Shown one piece after another: positions 25,844 through 33,346 of a stretch of DNA of 64,000 nucleotides. A program made the translations under genes and the position numbers. Source of the stretch: Soonwooa buanensis (GTDB lineage Bacteria > Bacteroidota > Bacteroidia > Flavobacteriales > Weeksellaceae); contig NZ_FUYZ01000001.1 of the NCBI RefSeq assembly GCF_900167905.1, positions 558,001 through 622,000 on the forward strand, written 5' to 3'. The notes under the pieces were generated by a model that worked only from the letters and a program-made list of their open reading frames with translations, ran no database searches and had not been told where the DNA came from. The first letter of the stretch is position 1, and each line of letters begins with the position of its first letter.

Positions 25844-26401
25844 TTCTATATTAATCTCAAAAACATCTAAAAGTCCCGAAATATTCTCTCTTGAAAATTT
25901 GGATTTTTTAATTGAATTATCAACGGGGTTAATCGAAAATCCTGACGCAGTACGAAAATCTGCAGCTTCCAAAATACTTCTCTCAAAATGAGCGTGATCG
26001 AATCGACAATCCGCCAAAATAAGTTTTGAAAGATTAGCTTCTGCAAACTCACACTCGTGGAAATCAACATTTTTAAACTTTGACTTTCGCAAATCGACCT
26101 GATAAAAAGAAGAATGATTGAGCAATGAATGCTTAACATCTATCGAAAATCCGAAGTCATTACAATCTTCAAAATGAAGTCCTAACATTTTACACTCCAC
26201 AAATTCTACATCGCGAAAAGCAGTATCTCCCAACTTTACAAGACTCAAATTACAATTGACAAAACGACTTTCTGAGAACTTATAGCCTGAAAAATCAAAA
26301 TCTGAGAAATCACAATTTTCGAAAATACATTGGTCAAAATCGCCTTTTTCGATTTCGGAAAAGTTGCTTGGACTAAATTGTTGGTCAAAAAAGGATTTCA
26401 T
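25841..26401 (-). CDS. Pentapeptide-repeat protein (Qnr/MfpA-like fold)
   Basis: This 186-residue protein consists almost entirely of pentapeptide units with a central Phe or Leu: FDQCIFENCDFSDFDFSGYKF, and later FKNVDFHECEFAEANLSKL and CRFDHAHFERSILEAADF. These fold into a right-handed quadrilateral beta-helix. The C-terminal FSINPVDNSIKKSKFS followed by GLLDVFEI resembles the end of Qnr-type proteins, which mimic DNA and protect gyrase from quinolones. A Qnr-like role is therefore possible, but many chromosomal homologs have no known function, and the sequence alone does not show gyrase binding. No signal peptide is present, so it is cytoplasmic. Confidence 0.88.
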   Translation of the reverse strand: MKSFFDQQFSPSNFSEIEKGDFDQCIFENCDFSDFDFSGYKFSESRFVNCNLSLVKLGDTAFRDVEFVECKMLGLHFEDCNDFGFSIDVKHSLLNHSSFYQVDLRKSKFKNVDFHECEFAEANLSKLILADCRFDHAHFERSILEAADFRTASGFSINPVDNSIKKSKFSRENISGLLDVFEINIE

Positions 26402-26518
26402 AATTAGAATTTAAAAGTTTATTAAAAAAGAAAAGTTTTATTTTCAGTTTTAAATTAGGGACAATATTAAAAAACGGGTAAATTTACAGAATCGATTTTG
26501 ATGACGAAAAGCGCTTGA

Positions 26519-27829
26519 ATGAAAATCTCAAAAAAAGTTTTAATAATCTCTTATTATTGGCCTCCAGCTGGCGGTCCAGGTGTACAACGTTGGTTAAAGT
26601 TTGCAAAATATCTTCCCGATTTTGGTTGGGAACCAATTATCTACACACCCGAAAATCCGAGTTATCCGATTGTTGACGAAACGCTTCTTAAAGAAGTTCC
26701 TGAAAACATAAAGATTGTTAGAACGAAAATTTGGGAACCTTATCAACTCGCGGAAAAATTCAGTAAAGGCAATAAAAAATATAAAGCTGGTCAATTTGAC
26801 GTTGGCAAAAACCAATCTTTTATGTCGAAGCTTTCCATTTTTGTGCGAGGCAATTTCTTCATTCCCGATGCGCGAAAGTTTTGGGTAAAACCATCCATAA
26901 GTTTTCTAAAAAATTATCTGAAAGAGAATAACATCGATGTTATCGTGACAACTGGTCCACCACATTCTTTACACCTTATTGGACTTGGATTAAAAAAGGA
27001 AATCCCAAATCTAAAATGGATTGCAGATTTCCGTGATCCTTGGACAGAAATATCTTATTACAAACATCTGAAACTTACAAAATCTTCTGACCAAAAACAT
27101 CGCAATCTCGAAAAATTAGTTTTTAAAACAGCTGATTTGACTTTAGCAACGAGTTATACTGATGCTGAAAATTTTAGAAAAATGGGCGCCAATTCGGTGT
27201 GTATCACTAATGGTTTTGACACGAGTAGTTTTGTTGAAGCTGATAGATATAAAAGCACCAAAAAGAAATTCAGTTTGAGTTATGTTGGGGTTTTGGAGCA
27301 ACTGCGAAATCCAGAAAATCTTTGGAAAGCCATCAATGAGCTTCTTACAGAACATCAAGATTTTGAAAAAGATTTCGAAATGAAATTTGTTGGTCGCCTC
27401 GATGATAAAATTCTTGAAAATCTAAAGGCTTCAAAAGTTGGAAAACATTTGCAAATCCTCGGTTATCTAGCTCACGGCGAATCTTATCAGGAAATGAAAA
27501 ACTCAGATTTATTATTGATTACAAACTTTCCAAATGATTCGTCAAAAGGTATTATTCCCGGGAAATTGTTTGAATATTTATCAACTGGAAAACCAATTTT
27601 GTCATTTGGTCCAAGAGAGGCTGATGTTTCAAAAATTTTGGAGGAAACGAAGGCTGGAAAACATTTTGATTATTCGGAAATTGAAAGTCTAAAATCCTAT
27701 ATTCTAAAAATTTATCAGCTTTGGAAATCTGGAAATAGCAATTCTGAAAATGCTAACATAGACGCTTTTTCGCGAAGAAATCTGACAAAAAATTTGGCTG
27801 AGAAATTGAATATTTTGGTTACTGAATAA
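26519..27829 (+). CDS. Glycosyltransferase family 4-like protein
   Basis: This 436-residue cytoplasmic or membrane-associated enzyme has the N-terminal acceptor-domain signature YYWPPAGGPGVQRWLKF (residues 10-26), and DVIVTTGPPHSLHLIGL around residue 145. The donor-domain features are LSYVGVLEQLRNPENLW around residue 243 and KGIIPGKLFEYLSTGKPILSF near residue 345, where the glutamate of the KLFEY segment corresponds to the conserved nucleotide-sugar-binding EX7E-like region. It probably adds a sugar to a cell-surface glycan. No other glycan genes adjoin it, so the pathway is unknown. Confidence 0.88.
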   Translation: MKISKKVLIISYYWPPAGGPGVQRWLKFAKYLPDFGWEPIIYTPENPSYPIVDETLLKEVPENIKIVRTKIWEPYQLAEKFSKGNKKYKAGQFDVGKNQSFMSKLSIFVRGNFFIPDARKFWVKPSISFLKNYLKENNIDVIVTTGPPHSLHLIGLGLKKEIPNLKWIADFRDPWTEISYYKHLKLTKSSDQKHRNLEKLVFKTADLTLATSYTDAENFRKMGANSVCITNGFDTSSFVEADRYKSTKKKFSLSYVGVLEQLRNPENLWKAINELLTEHQDFEKDFEMKFVGRLDDKILENLKASKVGKHLQILGYLAHGESYQEMKNSDLLLITNFPNDSSKGIIPGKLFEYLSTGKPILSFGPREADVSKILEETKAGKHFDYSEIESLKSYILKIYQLWKSGNSNSENANIDAFSRRNLTKNLAEKLNILVTE

Positions 27830-27897
27830 TTCTTTTTTGTCATTAAATTTTTAGCTTTCTAAAAAATAAAATTCGTTTTTCTAAATCTTCTAATTAT

Positions 27898-28010
27898 CCC
27901 GCATCTGCGTGAGGGCGAAGCGCATTGTTGGAGCTCGTGATGTGAGGCGGCGGAGCGCAGCGGAGCCGACCGAGCATCACAGCGACTGCGCGTAGACCGA
28001 CCGATAAAAC
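27898..28010. repeat. GC-rich intergenic element, possibly a dispersed repeat or RNA
   Basis: Of the 100 bases from 27901 to 28000, 66 are G or C, counted by hand, in surroundings that are about one third GC. It holds CCGACCGA twice (27966-27973 and 27997-28004), CGGAGC twice (27951-27956 and 27961-27966), and complementary pairs GTGATG/CATCAC (27937-27942 with 27975-27980) and GCGCAG/CTGCGC (27955-27960 with 27986-27991). I see no convincing coding potential. It resembles the GC-rich dispersed intergenic repeats of Bacteroidota genomes, but this needs a genome search. Confidence 0.55.
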
Positions 28011-28050
28011 AAAAAACGCGGACGACAATGTCGTCCGCGTTTTTGTTTTG
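28005..28050 (-). terminator. Very strong terminator of tpiA
   Basis: AAAAACGCGGACGACA (28012-28027) and its exact reverse complement (28029-28044) form a 16-base-pair stem; with one bulged A the pairing extends outward through AAAACA/TGTTTT. T-runs flank it on both strands. It lies about 30 bases beyond the tpiA stop codon and beside the GC-rich element. Confidence 0.9.
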
Positions 28051-28075
28051 AGGGCACGCCCAAATTAAAAATATG

Positions 28076-28837
28076 TTATGGATTAAAACCTTCGATAATT
28101 TTCGAAAAATCTTCGATTTTAAGCGCTGCTCCACCGATAAGTCCACCGTCGATATCTGGCTGCGAGAAGATTTCTTTTGCATTGTCAGGTTTAACAGATC
28201 CGCCATACAAAATCGAAATTTCGTCCGCCACTTCTTGACCGTATTTGGCAGCGATAAGACTTCTGATGTGCGCGTGAATCTCCTGTGCTTGCTCTGGCGT
28301 CGCAGTTTCGCCCGTACCAATCGCCCAAACTGGCTCGTAAGCGATAACCACTTTTTTGATTTCGTCCGCAGAAAGCGTGAAAAGCGCCACTTCGGTTTGG
28401 TTTTTTACCACTTCGAAATGTTGACCAGCTTTGCGTTGCTCTAAAGTTTCGCCATTGCAATAGATCGGCGTAAGACCCACATCCAACAGAGCTTTCACTT
28501 TTCTATTCGCGTGACTGTCGGTCTCACCGTGGTATTGACGACGCTCTGAATGCGACACCAAACTCCCGTCAATGCCAATAGAATTGATCATCTCAACAGA
28601 AATTTCGCCTGTGTATGCGCCACTTTGGTATTCTGAAACGTCTTGTGCGAAAACCTCAACTTCAGCATTTTTGAAGATGTCTTTAGCCATTGTTAAATAC
28701 AAAGCCGGCGGCGCGATATAAACTTCGCAATTGGTTGTATTGTTTTTTTTGTATTCTAAAAGTTGGATCATTAAAGCCTCTGCATCCGCAAAGTTTTTGT
28801 TCATTTTCCAGTTGCCTGCAACGATGTTTTTTCTCAT
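28076..28837 (-). CDS. tpiA: Triose-phosphate isomerase
   Basis: This 253-residue enzyme interconverts dihydroxyacetone phosphate and glyceraldehyde 3-phosphate in glycolysis. Catalytic residues are visible: Lys in AGNWKMNKN (residue 11), His in SLVSHSERRQYHGE (about residue 97) and Glu in IAYEPVWAIGTG (about residue 169), followed by the phosphate-binding loop ILYGGSVKPDNA. It is full length. The gene closes a minus-strand cluster (DUF1599, MauE/DoxX-like, TerB-like, tpiA) whose order is recurrent in Bacteroidota genomes. Confidence 0.98.
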   Translation of the reverse strand: MRKNIVAGNWKMNKNFADAEALMIQLLEYKKNNTTNCEVYIAPPALYLTMAKDIFKNAEVEVFAQDVSEYQSGAYTGEISVEMINSIGIDGSLVSHSERRQYHGETDSHANRKVKALLDVGLTPIYCNGETLEQRKAGQHFEVVKNQTEVALFTLSADEIKKVVIAYEPVWAIGTGETATPEQAQEIHAHIRSLIAAKYGQEVADEISILYGGSVKPDNAKEIFSQPDIDGGLIGGAALKIEDFSKIIEGFNP

Positions 28838-28859
28838 TTTATTTTTATTAAATTTAATA

Positions 28860-29210
28860 TTAATCCATTTTCCAGATGGTCTTCATCATCGTGTAATATT
28901 GATGTTCTACACGCGATACATCTTGATCCGCCTTGATCAACTTCTTCGCAAAAGCACGGAATTCCTCACGCTCTGCAGGCGTCGAATCGTCATAAAAACA
29001 TCTCGCATGAAACTCGAAATGATCCTTCCAATCGCTTGGCTGAAGACTCGCAATAACATCCAACTCATTGTCCAAATTTAAACGAAACGGAAATTCTTCC
29101 GCCAGATATTCTAAAATAACTTTTTCTTCTTCTGGACTAAATTTGTAATCGACAGCTGACAACAACATCAACATGTGATATCCTGCGATTGATTTATTTG
29201 ATTTTTGCAT
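28860..29210 (-). CDS. TerB-like small protein
   Basis: This 116-residue protein is predicted all-helical and contains SAVDYKFSPEEEKVILEYL and the later PAEREEFRAFAKKLIKADQDVS, an acidic helix-loop arrangement similar to the TerB/DjlA-type tellurite-resistance fold that binds metal. It is cytoplasmic and has no catalytic motif. It lies between the DoxX-like gene (five bases upstream) and tpiA (22 bases downstream) on the same strand. A role in stress or metal handling is only inference. Confidence 0.65.
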   Translation of the reverse strand: MQKSNKSIAGYHMLMLLSAVDYKFSPEEEKVILEYLAEEFPFRLNLDNELDVIASLQPSDWKDHFEFHARCFYDDSTPAEREEFRAFAKKLIKADQDVSRVEHQYYTMMKTIWKMD

Positions 29211-29215
29211 TATTC

Positions 29216-30304
29216 TTATTTTTTATATTCTTCTAAATAATCTTTAGCTCCCAATTTTTCAACGATTTTTCCTTTTTCTAAAACCATTACAAAAGGATTA
29301 CTTCTAGCAATTGTTTTAATTGCGATTTCGTCCATCATAAGATTCGGAATTTTGTTGAAAAAATCTGGTTGCGTCGACACACCGTAGACTTTCACCGAAC
29401 GCTCGTGCATCATCATATTCTGAATCTCAGCAACCAATTGCGTTGACGCTTCTTTTGGTTTATAAACGAACACTAAAATCGCTTTTGGTTCGTTAAGGAT
29501 TTCGGCGGTTTTATCTTCGCCAGTCGGCGTTTCTAATTTTAATTTTTTGATTTCGGAATCGTAACCTTGCTTAACAATTTCGGATGTTGTTTTACCTTCT
29601 TCAATCTGCCAAGTTTCGTCCTTCCAATAGTTTTTGTTGATATATTCATCTTGATCAACCTTCTTCACTTCTCCAGTTTTAGAATTTTTAAGTGAATAAA
29701 AAGTCTTGTAAACCGATGGATCTTGTTCGATTTTTTGACGCTCGGCATTTAGGTCAGTTCCGATTTTATAAGCTCTAAAATCTATTAAAGGTTCATGTGT
29801 AATTCCGCGATACATTACATAAATCATCACTAAAACAAAAATACCAAGAACAGGCATTTTGACACAACCTAAATCTGTTTTTTCGTGATAATTCTTATTT
29901 AATAACAATAAAATTAACAAGCCTACAAGAAGTGCAATATCCTTCCAAAAGGATTGCCATGGCGTCATCTTCATCGCATCACCAAAGCATCCACAATCGG
30001 TTACAACATTATAAAACGCCGAATAAAATGTTAGAAACCCAAAGAATACACAAAGCGCAATAAGTGCAACAAGTGTGGCTTTTAGTTTAATCTTCATTAA
30101 AAGCATAAAACCTAAAGCCAGTTCTAAAACCACAACAATTGTCGCCAACTCTAAGGCATATTGTTCAAAAAATGGCAAGTTGAAAACAGACGGAGAAAAA
30201 TATTCCTCCAGCTTAAAAGAAAAACCTTTTAAATCAACGGCTTTTACAAAACCCGATGCAATAAAAATTACCGCAATAATATAACGTAAAAGTCTTTTGA
30301 TCAT
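29216..30304 (-). CDS. MauE/DoxX-like redox-associated membrane protein
   Basis: This 362-residue protein has four N-terminal transmembrane helices (about residues 5-135) with the MauE/DoxX family pattern, including CGCFGD at about residue 103, a Cys pair in a loop that suggests quinone- or disulfide-linked chemistry. A fifth helix (about 148-165) precedes a soluble, probably periplasmic thioredoxin-like C-terminal domain (AILVFVYKPKE, SVKVYGVSTQP, NPFVMVLEKGKIVEKLGA) that lacks a CxxC pair. It is known from Bacteroidota as the BT_3928-type family. It is placed 13 bases after the DUF1599 gene and five bases before the TerB-like gene. Confidence 0.82.
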   Translation of the reverse strand: MIKRLLRYIIAVIFIASGFVKAVDLKGFSFKLEEYFSPSVFNLPFFEQYALELATIVVVLELALGFMLLMKIKLKATLVALIALCVFFGFLTFYSAFYNVVTDCGCFGDAMKMTPWQSFWKDIALLVGLLILLLLNKNYHEKTDLGCVKMPVLGIFVLVMIYVMYRGITHEPLIDFRAYKIGTDLNAERQKIEQDPSVYKTFYSLKNSKTGEVKKVDQDEYINKNYWKDETWQIEEGKTTSEIVKQGYDSEIKKLKLETPTGEDKTAEILNEPKAILVFVYKPKEASTQLVAEIQNMMMHERSVKVYGVSTQPDFFNKIPNLMMDEIAIKTIARSNPFVMVLEKGKIVEKLGAKDYLEEYKK

Positions 30305-30317
30305 ATGTTATTTAATT

Positions 30318-30854
30318 TTAGGATGAATATTTTATCAAGCAAAAAACAGCATAATTGAGCATATCAAAATAGTTAGCATCCAAACCTTCTGACACCAAAG
30401 TTTTACCTTGATTATCTTCAATCTGTTTGGTTCTCAAAACTTTTTGATAAATTAAATCCGTAATCGAACTAATTCTCATTTCGCGCCAAGCTTCGCCGTA
30501 ATCGTGATTTTTGCATTCCATCAAGGCTTTGGCTTCGTTGGCGTATTTGTCATACAAACTCATAATTTCGGTTTCGTCGGCATTTAATTCATCCGAAAAA
30601 CCTTTTTCTAATTGTATTAAACCAATGATGGAATAATTGACAATTGCCACAAATTCGTCTTTTTCGTCTTCGTCCACCATTTTGACATCCGTCATCTGCA
30701 AAGTACGAATACGATTGACTTTGATGTAAATTTGATCCGTAATCGAACTCGGCCTCAAAACACGCCAAGCCGAACCATAATCGCTAAGTTTTTTCTGAAA
30801 AAGATCTCGGCAGCTTTTGATAACTTCCTCAAACTGCACCGATGTATTCGCCAT
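30318..30854 (-). CDS. DUF1599 protein with an internal duplication
   Basis: This 178-residue cytoplasmic protein contains two copies of the same unit: DYGSAWRVLRPSSITDQIY at about residue 25 and DYGEAWREMRISSITDLIY at about residue 115, each followed by a basic helix (VNRIRTLQ, VLRTKQIE). That double DYGxAWRxxR-SSITDxIY signature defines DUF1599, found mainly in Bacteroidota, with a resemblance to all-alpha NTP pyrophosphohydrolase-like folds. The function is unknown. It is the first gene of the minus-strand cluster ending in tpiA and diverges from folP, suggesting an ancient conserved neighbourhood. Confidence 0.92.
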   Translation of the reverse strand: MANTSVQFEEVIKSCRDLFQKKLSDYGSAWRVLRPSSITDQIYIKVNRIRTLQMTDVKMVDEDEKDEFVAIVNYSIIGLIQLEKGFSDELNADETEIMSLYDKYANEAKALMECKNHDYGEAWREMRISSITDLIYQKVLRTKQIEDNQGKTLVSEGLDANYFDMLNYAVFCLIKYSS

Positions 30855-30871
30855 AAAAATGAGTTATTGGT

Positions 30872-30879
30872 CAAAGATA
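30872..30879 (-). promoter_or_regulatory. -7 promoter element before the DUF1599 gene
   Basis: CAAAGATA on the plus strand is TATCTTTG on the minus strand, 17 bases before the ATG. No TTG is found at the expected distance, so only the -7 half matches. It would drive the DUF1599-tpiA cluster. Confidence 0.5.
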
Positions 30880-30944
30880 CAAATTTTAGCCAATCGCAGA
30901 GGATGACAATTATCGCAAAAAATAAAGGAATTTTAATAATTGGT

Positions 30945-30974
30945 TGGCGTTCCGCATCTTGTTTTATAAATTTG
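30945..30974 (+). promoter_or_regulatory. Promoter of folP, predicting a leaderless message
   Basis: TTG (30945-30947) and TAAATTTG (30967-30974) are separated by exactly 19 bases, a full match to the Bacteroidota consensus. Only four bases separate the -7 box from the folP ATG at 30979, so transcription should begin at or next to the start codon. Confidence 0.72.
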
Positions 30975-30978
30975 TGAA

Positions 30979-31812
30979 ATGAAGTTTTCCAATTCAGCAT
31001 TTTCCGTAGATAAACAATTCAGTATCAATTGCAATGGTAGATTAATCGATCTGAGCCAGACCAAGATTATGGGGATTCTTAACCTGACACCAGACTCTTT
31101 TTCTGATGGTGGAAAATTTAATTCTGAAAAAAACGCACTACTTCACACCGAACAATTATTAAAAGATGGTGCACACATTATTGACATCGGTGCACAATCG
31201 ACGCGACCAAACGCCGAACACATTTCTGCACAAGAAGAAATCAAACGAATCGGGAACATTATTTCTTTAATTAAAAAAGAATTTCCTGAGAGTTTAATTT
31301 CCTTAGATACATTTTATGGCGAAGTGGTGAAATTCGGCTACAACGAAGGCATCGACATTGTTAATGATATTTCGGCTGGACAATTTGACGACCAGATGTT
31401 AAATGAAGTTGCGAAAACTGGACTTCCATACATTTTGATGCACATTAATTCGAGTTACGACAACATGCATGAAAAACCGCATTCTGACGATATTATTCTT
31501 GAATTAAATAAATTCTTTTCGAAAAAAATTGATGAACTTAACCAACTTGGGATAAAAGATATTATTCTCGATCCTGGTTTTGGATTTTCGAAAACGCAAG
31601 ACAATCAATTACAAATCATTAACGAATTAGAATACATTGGTTTTGGCGACTTCCCTATTTTAATCGGAATTTCAAGAAAATCTTTCATTTACAAACCTTT
31701 AGGAAAAAGTCCTCTAGAAATCCAACAAGAAGTTGAAAAAATCCATCAACAACTTTTCGAAAAAGGTGCAAAAATTTTCAGAGTTCACGAACCAGCCTTG
31801 CTAAAATTTTAA
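30979..31812 (+). CDS. folP: Dihydropteroate synthase
   Basis: This 277-residue enzyme joins p-aminobenzoate and 6-hydroxymethyl-dihydropterin pyrophosphate in folate synthesis and is the sulfonamide target. The signatures are KIMGILNLTPDSFSDGG at about residue 29, IIDIGAQSTRPNA at about residue 69, DIVNDISAG near residue 134, LMHINS, DPGFGFSKT near residue 194 and GISRKSFI near residue 233, ending in the RVHEP segment. Residues 1-28 form a short extension typical for these bacteria. It precedes a ClC channel gene by three bases, probably in one transcript. Confidence 0.97.
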   Translation: MKFSNSAFSVDKQFSINCNGRLIDLSQTKIMGILNLTPDSFSDGGKFNSEKNALLHTEQLLKDGAHIIDIGAQSTRPNAEHISAQEEIKRIGNIISLIKKEFPESLISLDTFYGEVVKFGYNEGIDIVNDISAGQFDDQMLNEVAKTGLPYILMHINSSYDNMHEKPHSDDIILELNKFFSKKIDELNQLGIKDIILDPGFGFSKTQDNQLQIINELEYIGFGDFPILIGISRKSFIYKPLGKSPLEIQQEVEKIHQQLFEKGAKIFRVHEPALLKF

Positions 31813-31815
31813 AAC

Positions 31816-33177
31816 ATGAAAAAGATGCTTAACACCCTTCGTCTCATGTTAAAACGTTCTTTCGACAACATCCGAAACGAACAACTAAAAAATAATCTTT
31901 TACAAGCAATTCCTTTTTGGATTGGATCGGTTATTACGGGATTTTTCGCAGTGATGTATGCCAAAATTTTTGCTTGGGGCGAAAAACTTCTCGAACTCAT
32001 TATGAACTGGCATGACTGGATGATTTTTATTATCGCACCAATCGGTTTTGTATTGTCATGGTGGCTAGTTAAAGCATTTGCGCCTTATTCCAAAGGATCT
32101 GGAATTCCGCAAGTTATGGCAGCAGTCGAAATGGCAAATCCTAAAGAGCACAACAAGATTAAACATCTGTTAAGCATTAAAATTTTAATTTTAAAAATCA
32201 TCTCATCAGTCGTTTTAGTCATTGGTGGTGGCGCCATTGGGCGCGAAGGTCCGACCATCCAAATTGCAGGTTCCATTTTTAGAAAAGTTAATGAATATCT
32301 TCCTTCTTGGTATCCGAAAATTTCTAAGAAAAATATGATTATGACTGGTGCCGCAGCAGGTCTAGCAGCGGCATTCAACACACCTTTGGGCGGAATTGTA
32401 TTTGCAGTTGAAGAGTTGACAAAGACGCACATCAACTATTTTAAAACAGCTTTATTCACAGCTGTAATTATTGCAGGTCTAACCGCTCAAACATTAGCTG
32501 GTTCTTATCTTTATCTTGGCTATCCAAAAACAAGTGACATCTCATTAAGTGTTATTTTCCCTGTGATTTTGGTAGCGTGTATTTCAGGAATTTTTGCTAG
32601 TCAACTTTCTGTGATTATGTTAAAAATAAGTGCTTGGAAAAAAAGATTTAAAACCGACGTTTCTAATATCATTTTCCTAGTTATTAGCGCCTTGATTATT
32701 GCGAGTATAGCTTATTTTATTAATCGTGAAATTTTAGGATCCGGGAAAGAAATTATGGAACGCGTCCTATTTACCGACAACAAACACGAAGAATGGTACG
32801 TCCCGCTTCTTAGGATGATCGGCCCTGCATTAGCTTTCACATCTGGTGGTGCAGGCGGAATTTTTGCACCAGCACTTTCTGCGGGAGCAAGTGTAGGATC
32901 GGTAATTTCTGGTTTAATACATTTATCTCCGCACGAGACCAATGTCGTTATCCTTGCAGGGATGGTTGCTTTTTTAACCGGAATTACGCGAGCGCCCTTT
33001 ACTGCAGCTATTATTGTTTTGGAAATGACCGATCGACATTCTTTGATATTTTATTTGATGTTAGCAGGTATGATGTCTTCTATTGCATCGATTTTGGTGA
33101 GTCGCCACTCTTTATATGAAGAATTAAAAATCAATTTTTTAAAAGATTTAAGAAGTAAAAACCATGTTAATGATTAA
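31816..33177 (+). CDS. ClC-family chloride channel or antiporter
   Basis: This 453-residue membrane protein carries the ClC selectivity-filter motifs: SKGSGIPQVM around residue 91 (GSGIP), GGGAIGREGPTIQIAG around residue 139 (the gating glutamate in GREGP) and SGGAGGIFAPALSAGAS around residue 340 (GGIFAP). It has about ten to twelve hydrophobic segments. The presence of the gating glutamate is consistent with either a Cl-/H+ exchanger or a channel; the internal proton glutamate cannot be placed with certainty by eye. There is no C-terminal CBS domain. It starts three bases after folP. Confidence 0.95.
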   Translation: MKKMLNTLRLMLKRSFDNIRNEQLKNNLLQAIPFWIGSVITGFFAVMYAKIFAWGEKLLELIMNWHDWMIFIIAPIGFVLSWWLVKAFAPYSKGSGIPQVMAAVEMANPKEHNKIKHLLSIKILILKIISSVVLVIGGGAIGREGPTIQIAGSIFRKVNEYLPSWYPKISKKNMIMTGAAAGLAAAFNTPLGGIVFAVEELTKTHINYFKTALFTAVIIAGLTAQTLAGSYLYLGYPKTSDISLSVIFPVILVACISGIFASQLSVIMLKISAWKKRFKTDVSNIIFLVISALIIASIAYFINREILGSGKEIMERVLFTDNKHEEWYVPLLRMIGPALAFTSGGAGGIFAPALSAGASVGSVISGLIHLSPHETNVVILAGMVAFLTGITRAPFTAAIIVLEMTDRHSLIFYLMLAGMMSSIASILVSRHSLYEELKINFLKDLRSKNHVND

Positions 33178-33310
33178 TTTTATTCTTAAATAAACTTATA
33201 CATAGGAAATAAAAGCTAAAACAAAGGCCTTAAAAAGACGTTTTAAACCACCGACAACTATTTTTAAAAATATTTTAACTTTTATATTACAAAATTGTAA
33301 ATTTTTTTCA

Positions 33311-33318
33311 TAGTTTTG
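33311..33318 (+). promoter_or_regulatory. -7 promoter element TAGTTTTG
   Basis: TAGTTTTG matches TAnnTTTG and ends 28 bases before the ATG at 33347. A TTG at 33295-33297 is too close (13 bases), so the -33 half is uncertain. The 169-base gap after the ClC gene shows no clear terminator. Confidence 0.4.
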
Positions 33319-33346
33319 AAACCAAACCAAAACAATTTTAAATAAT

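Noticed and set aside
27859-28320. A 153-codon minus-strand frame running from the GC-rich block into tpiA
   Set aside because: Most of it lies over tpiA in another frame, the GC-rich part has no plausible protein pattern, and it has no promoter of its own; tpiA is unmistakable.
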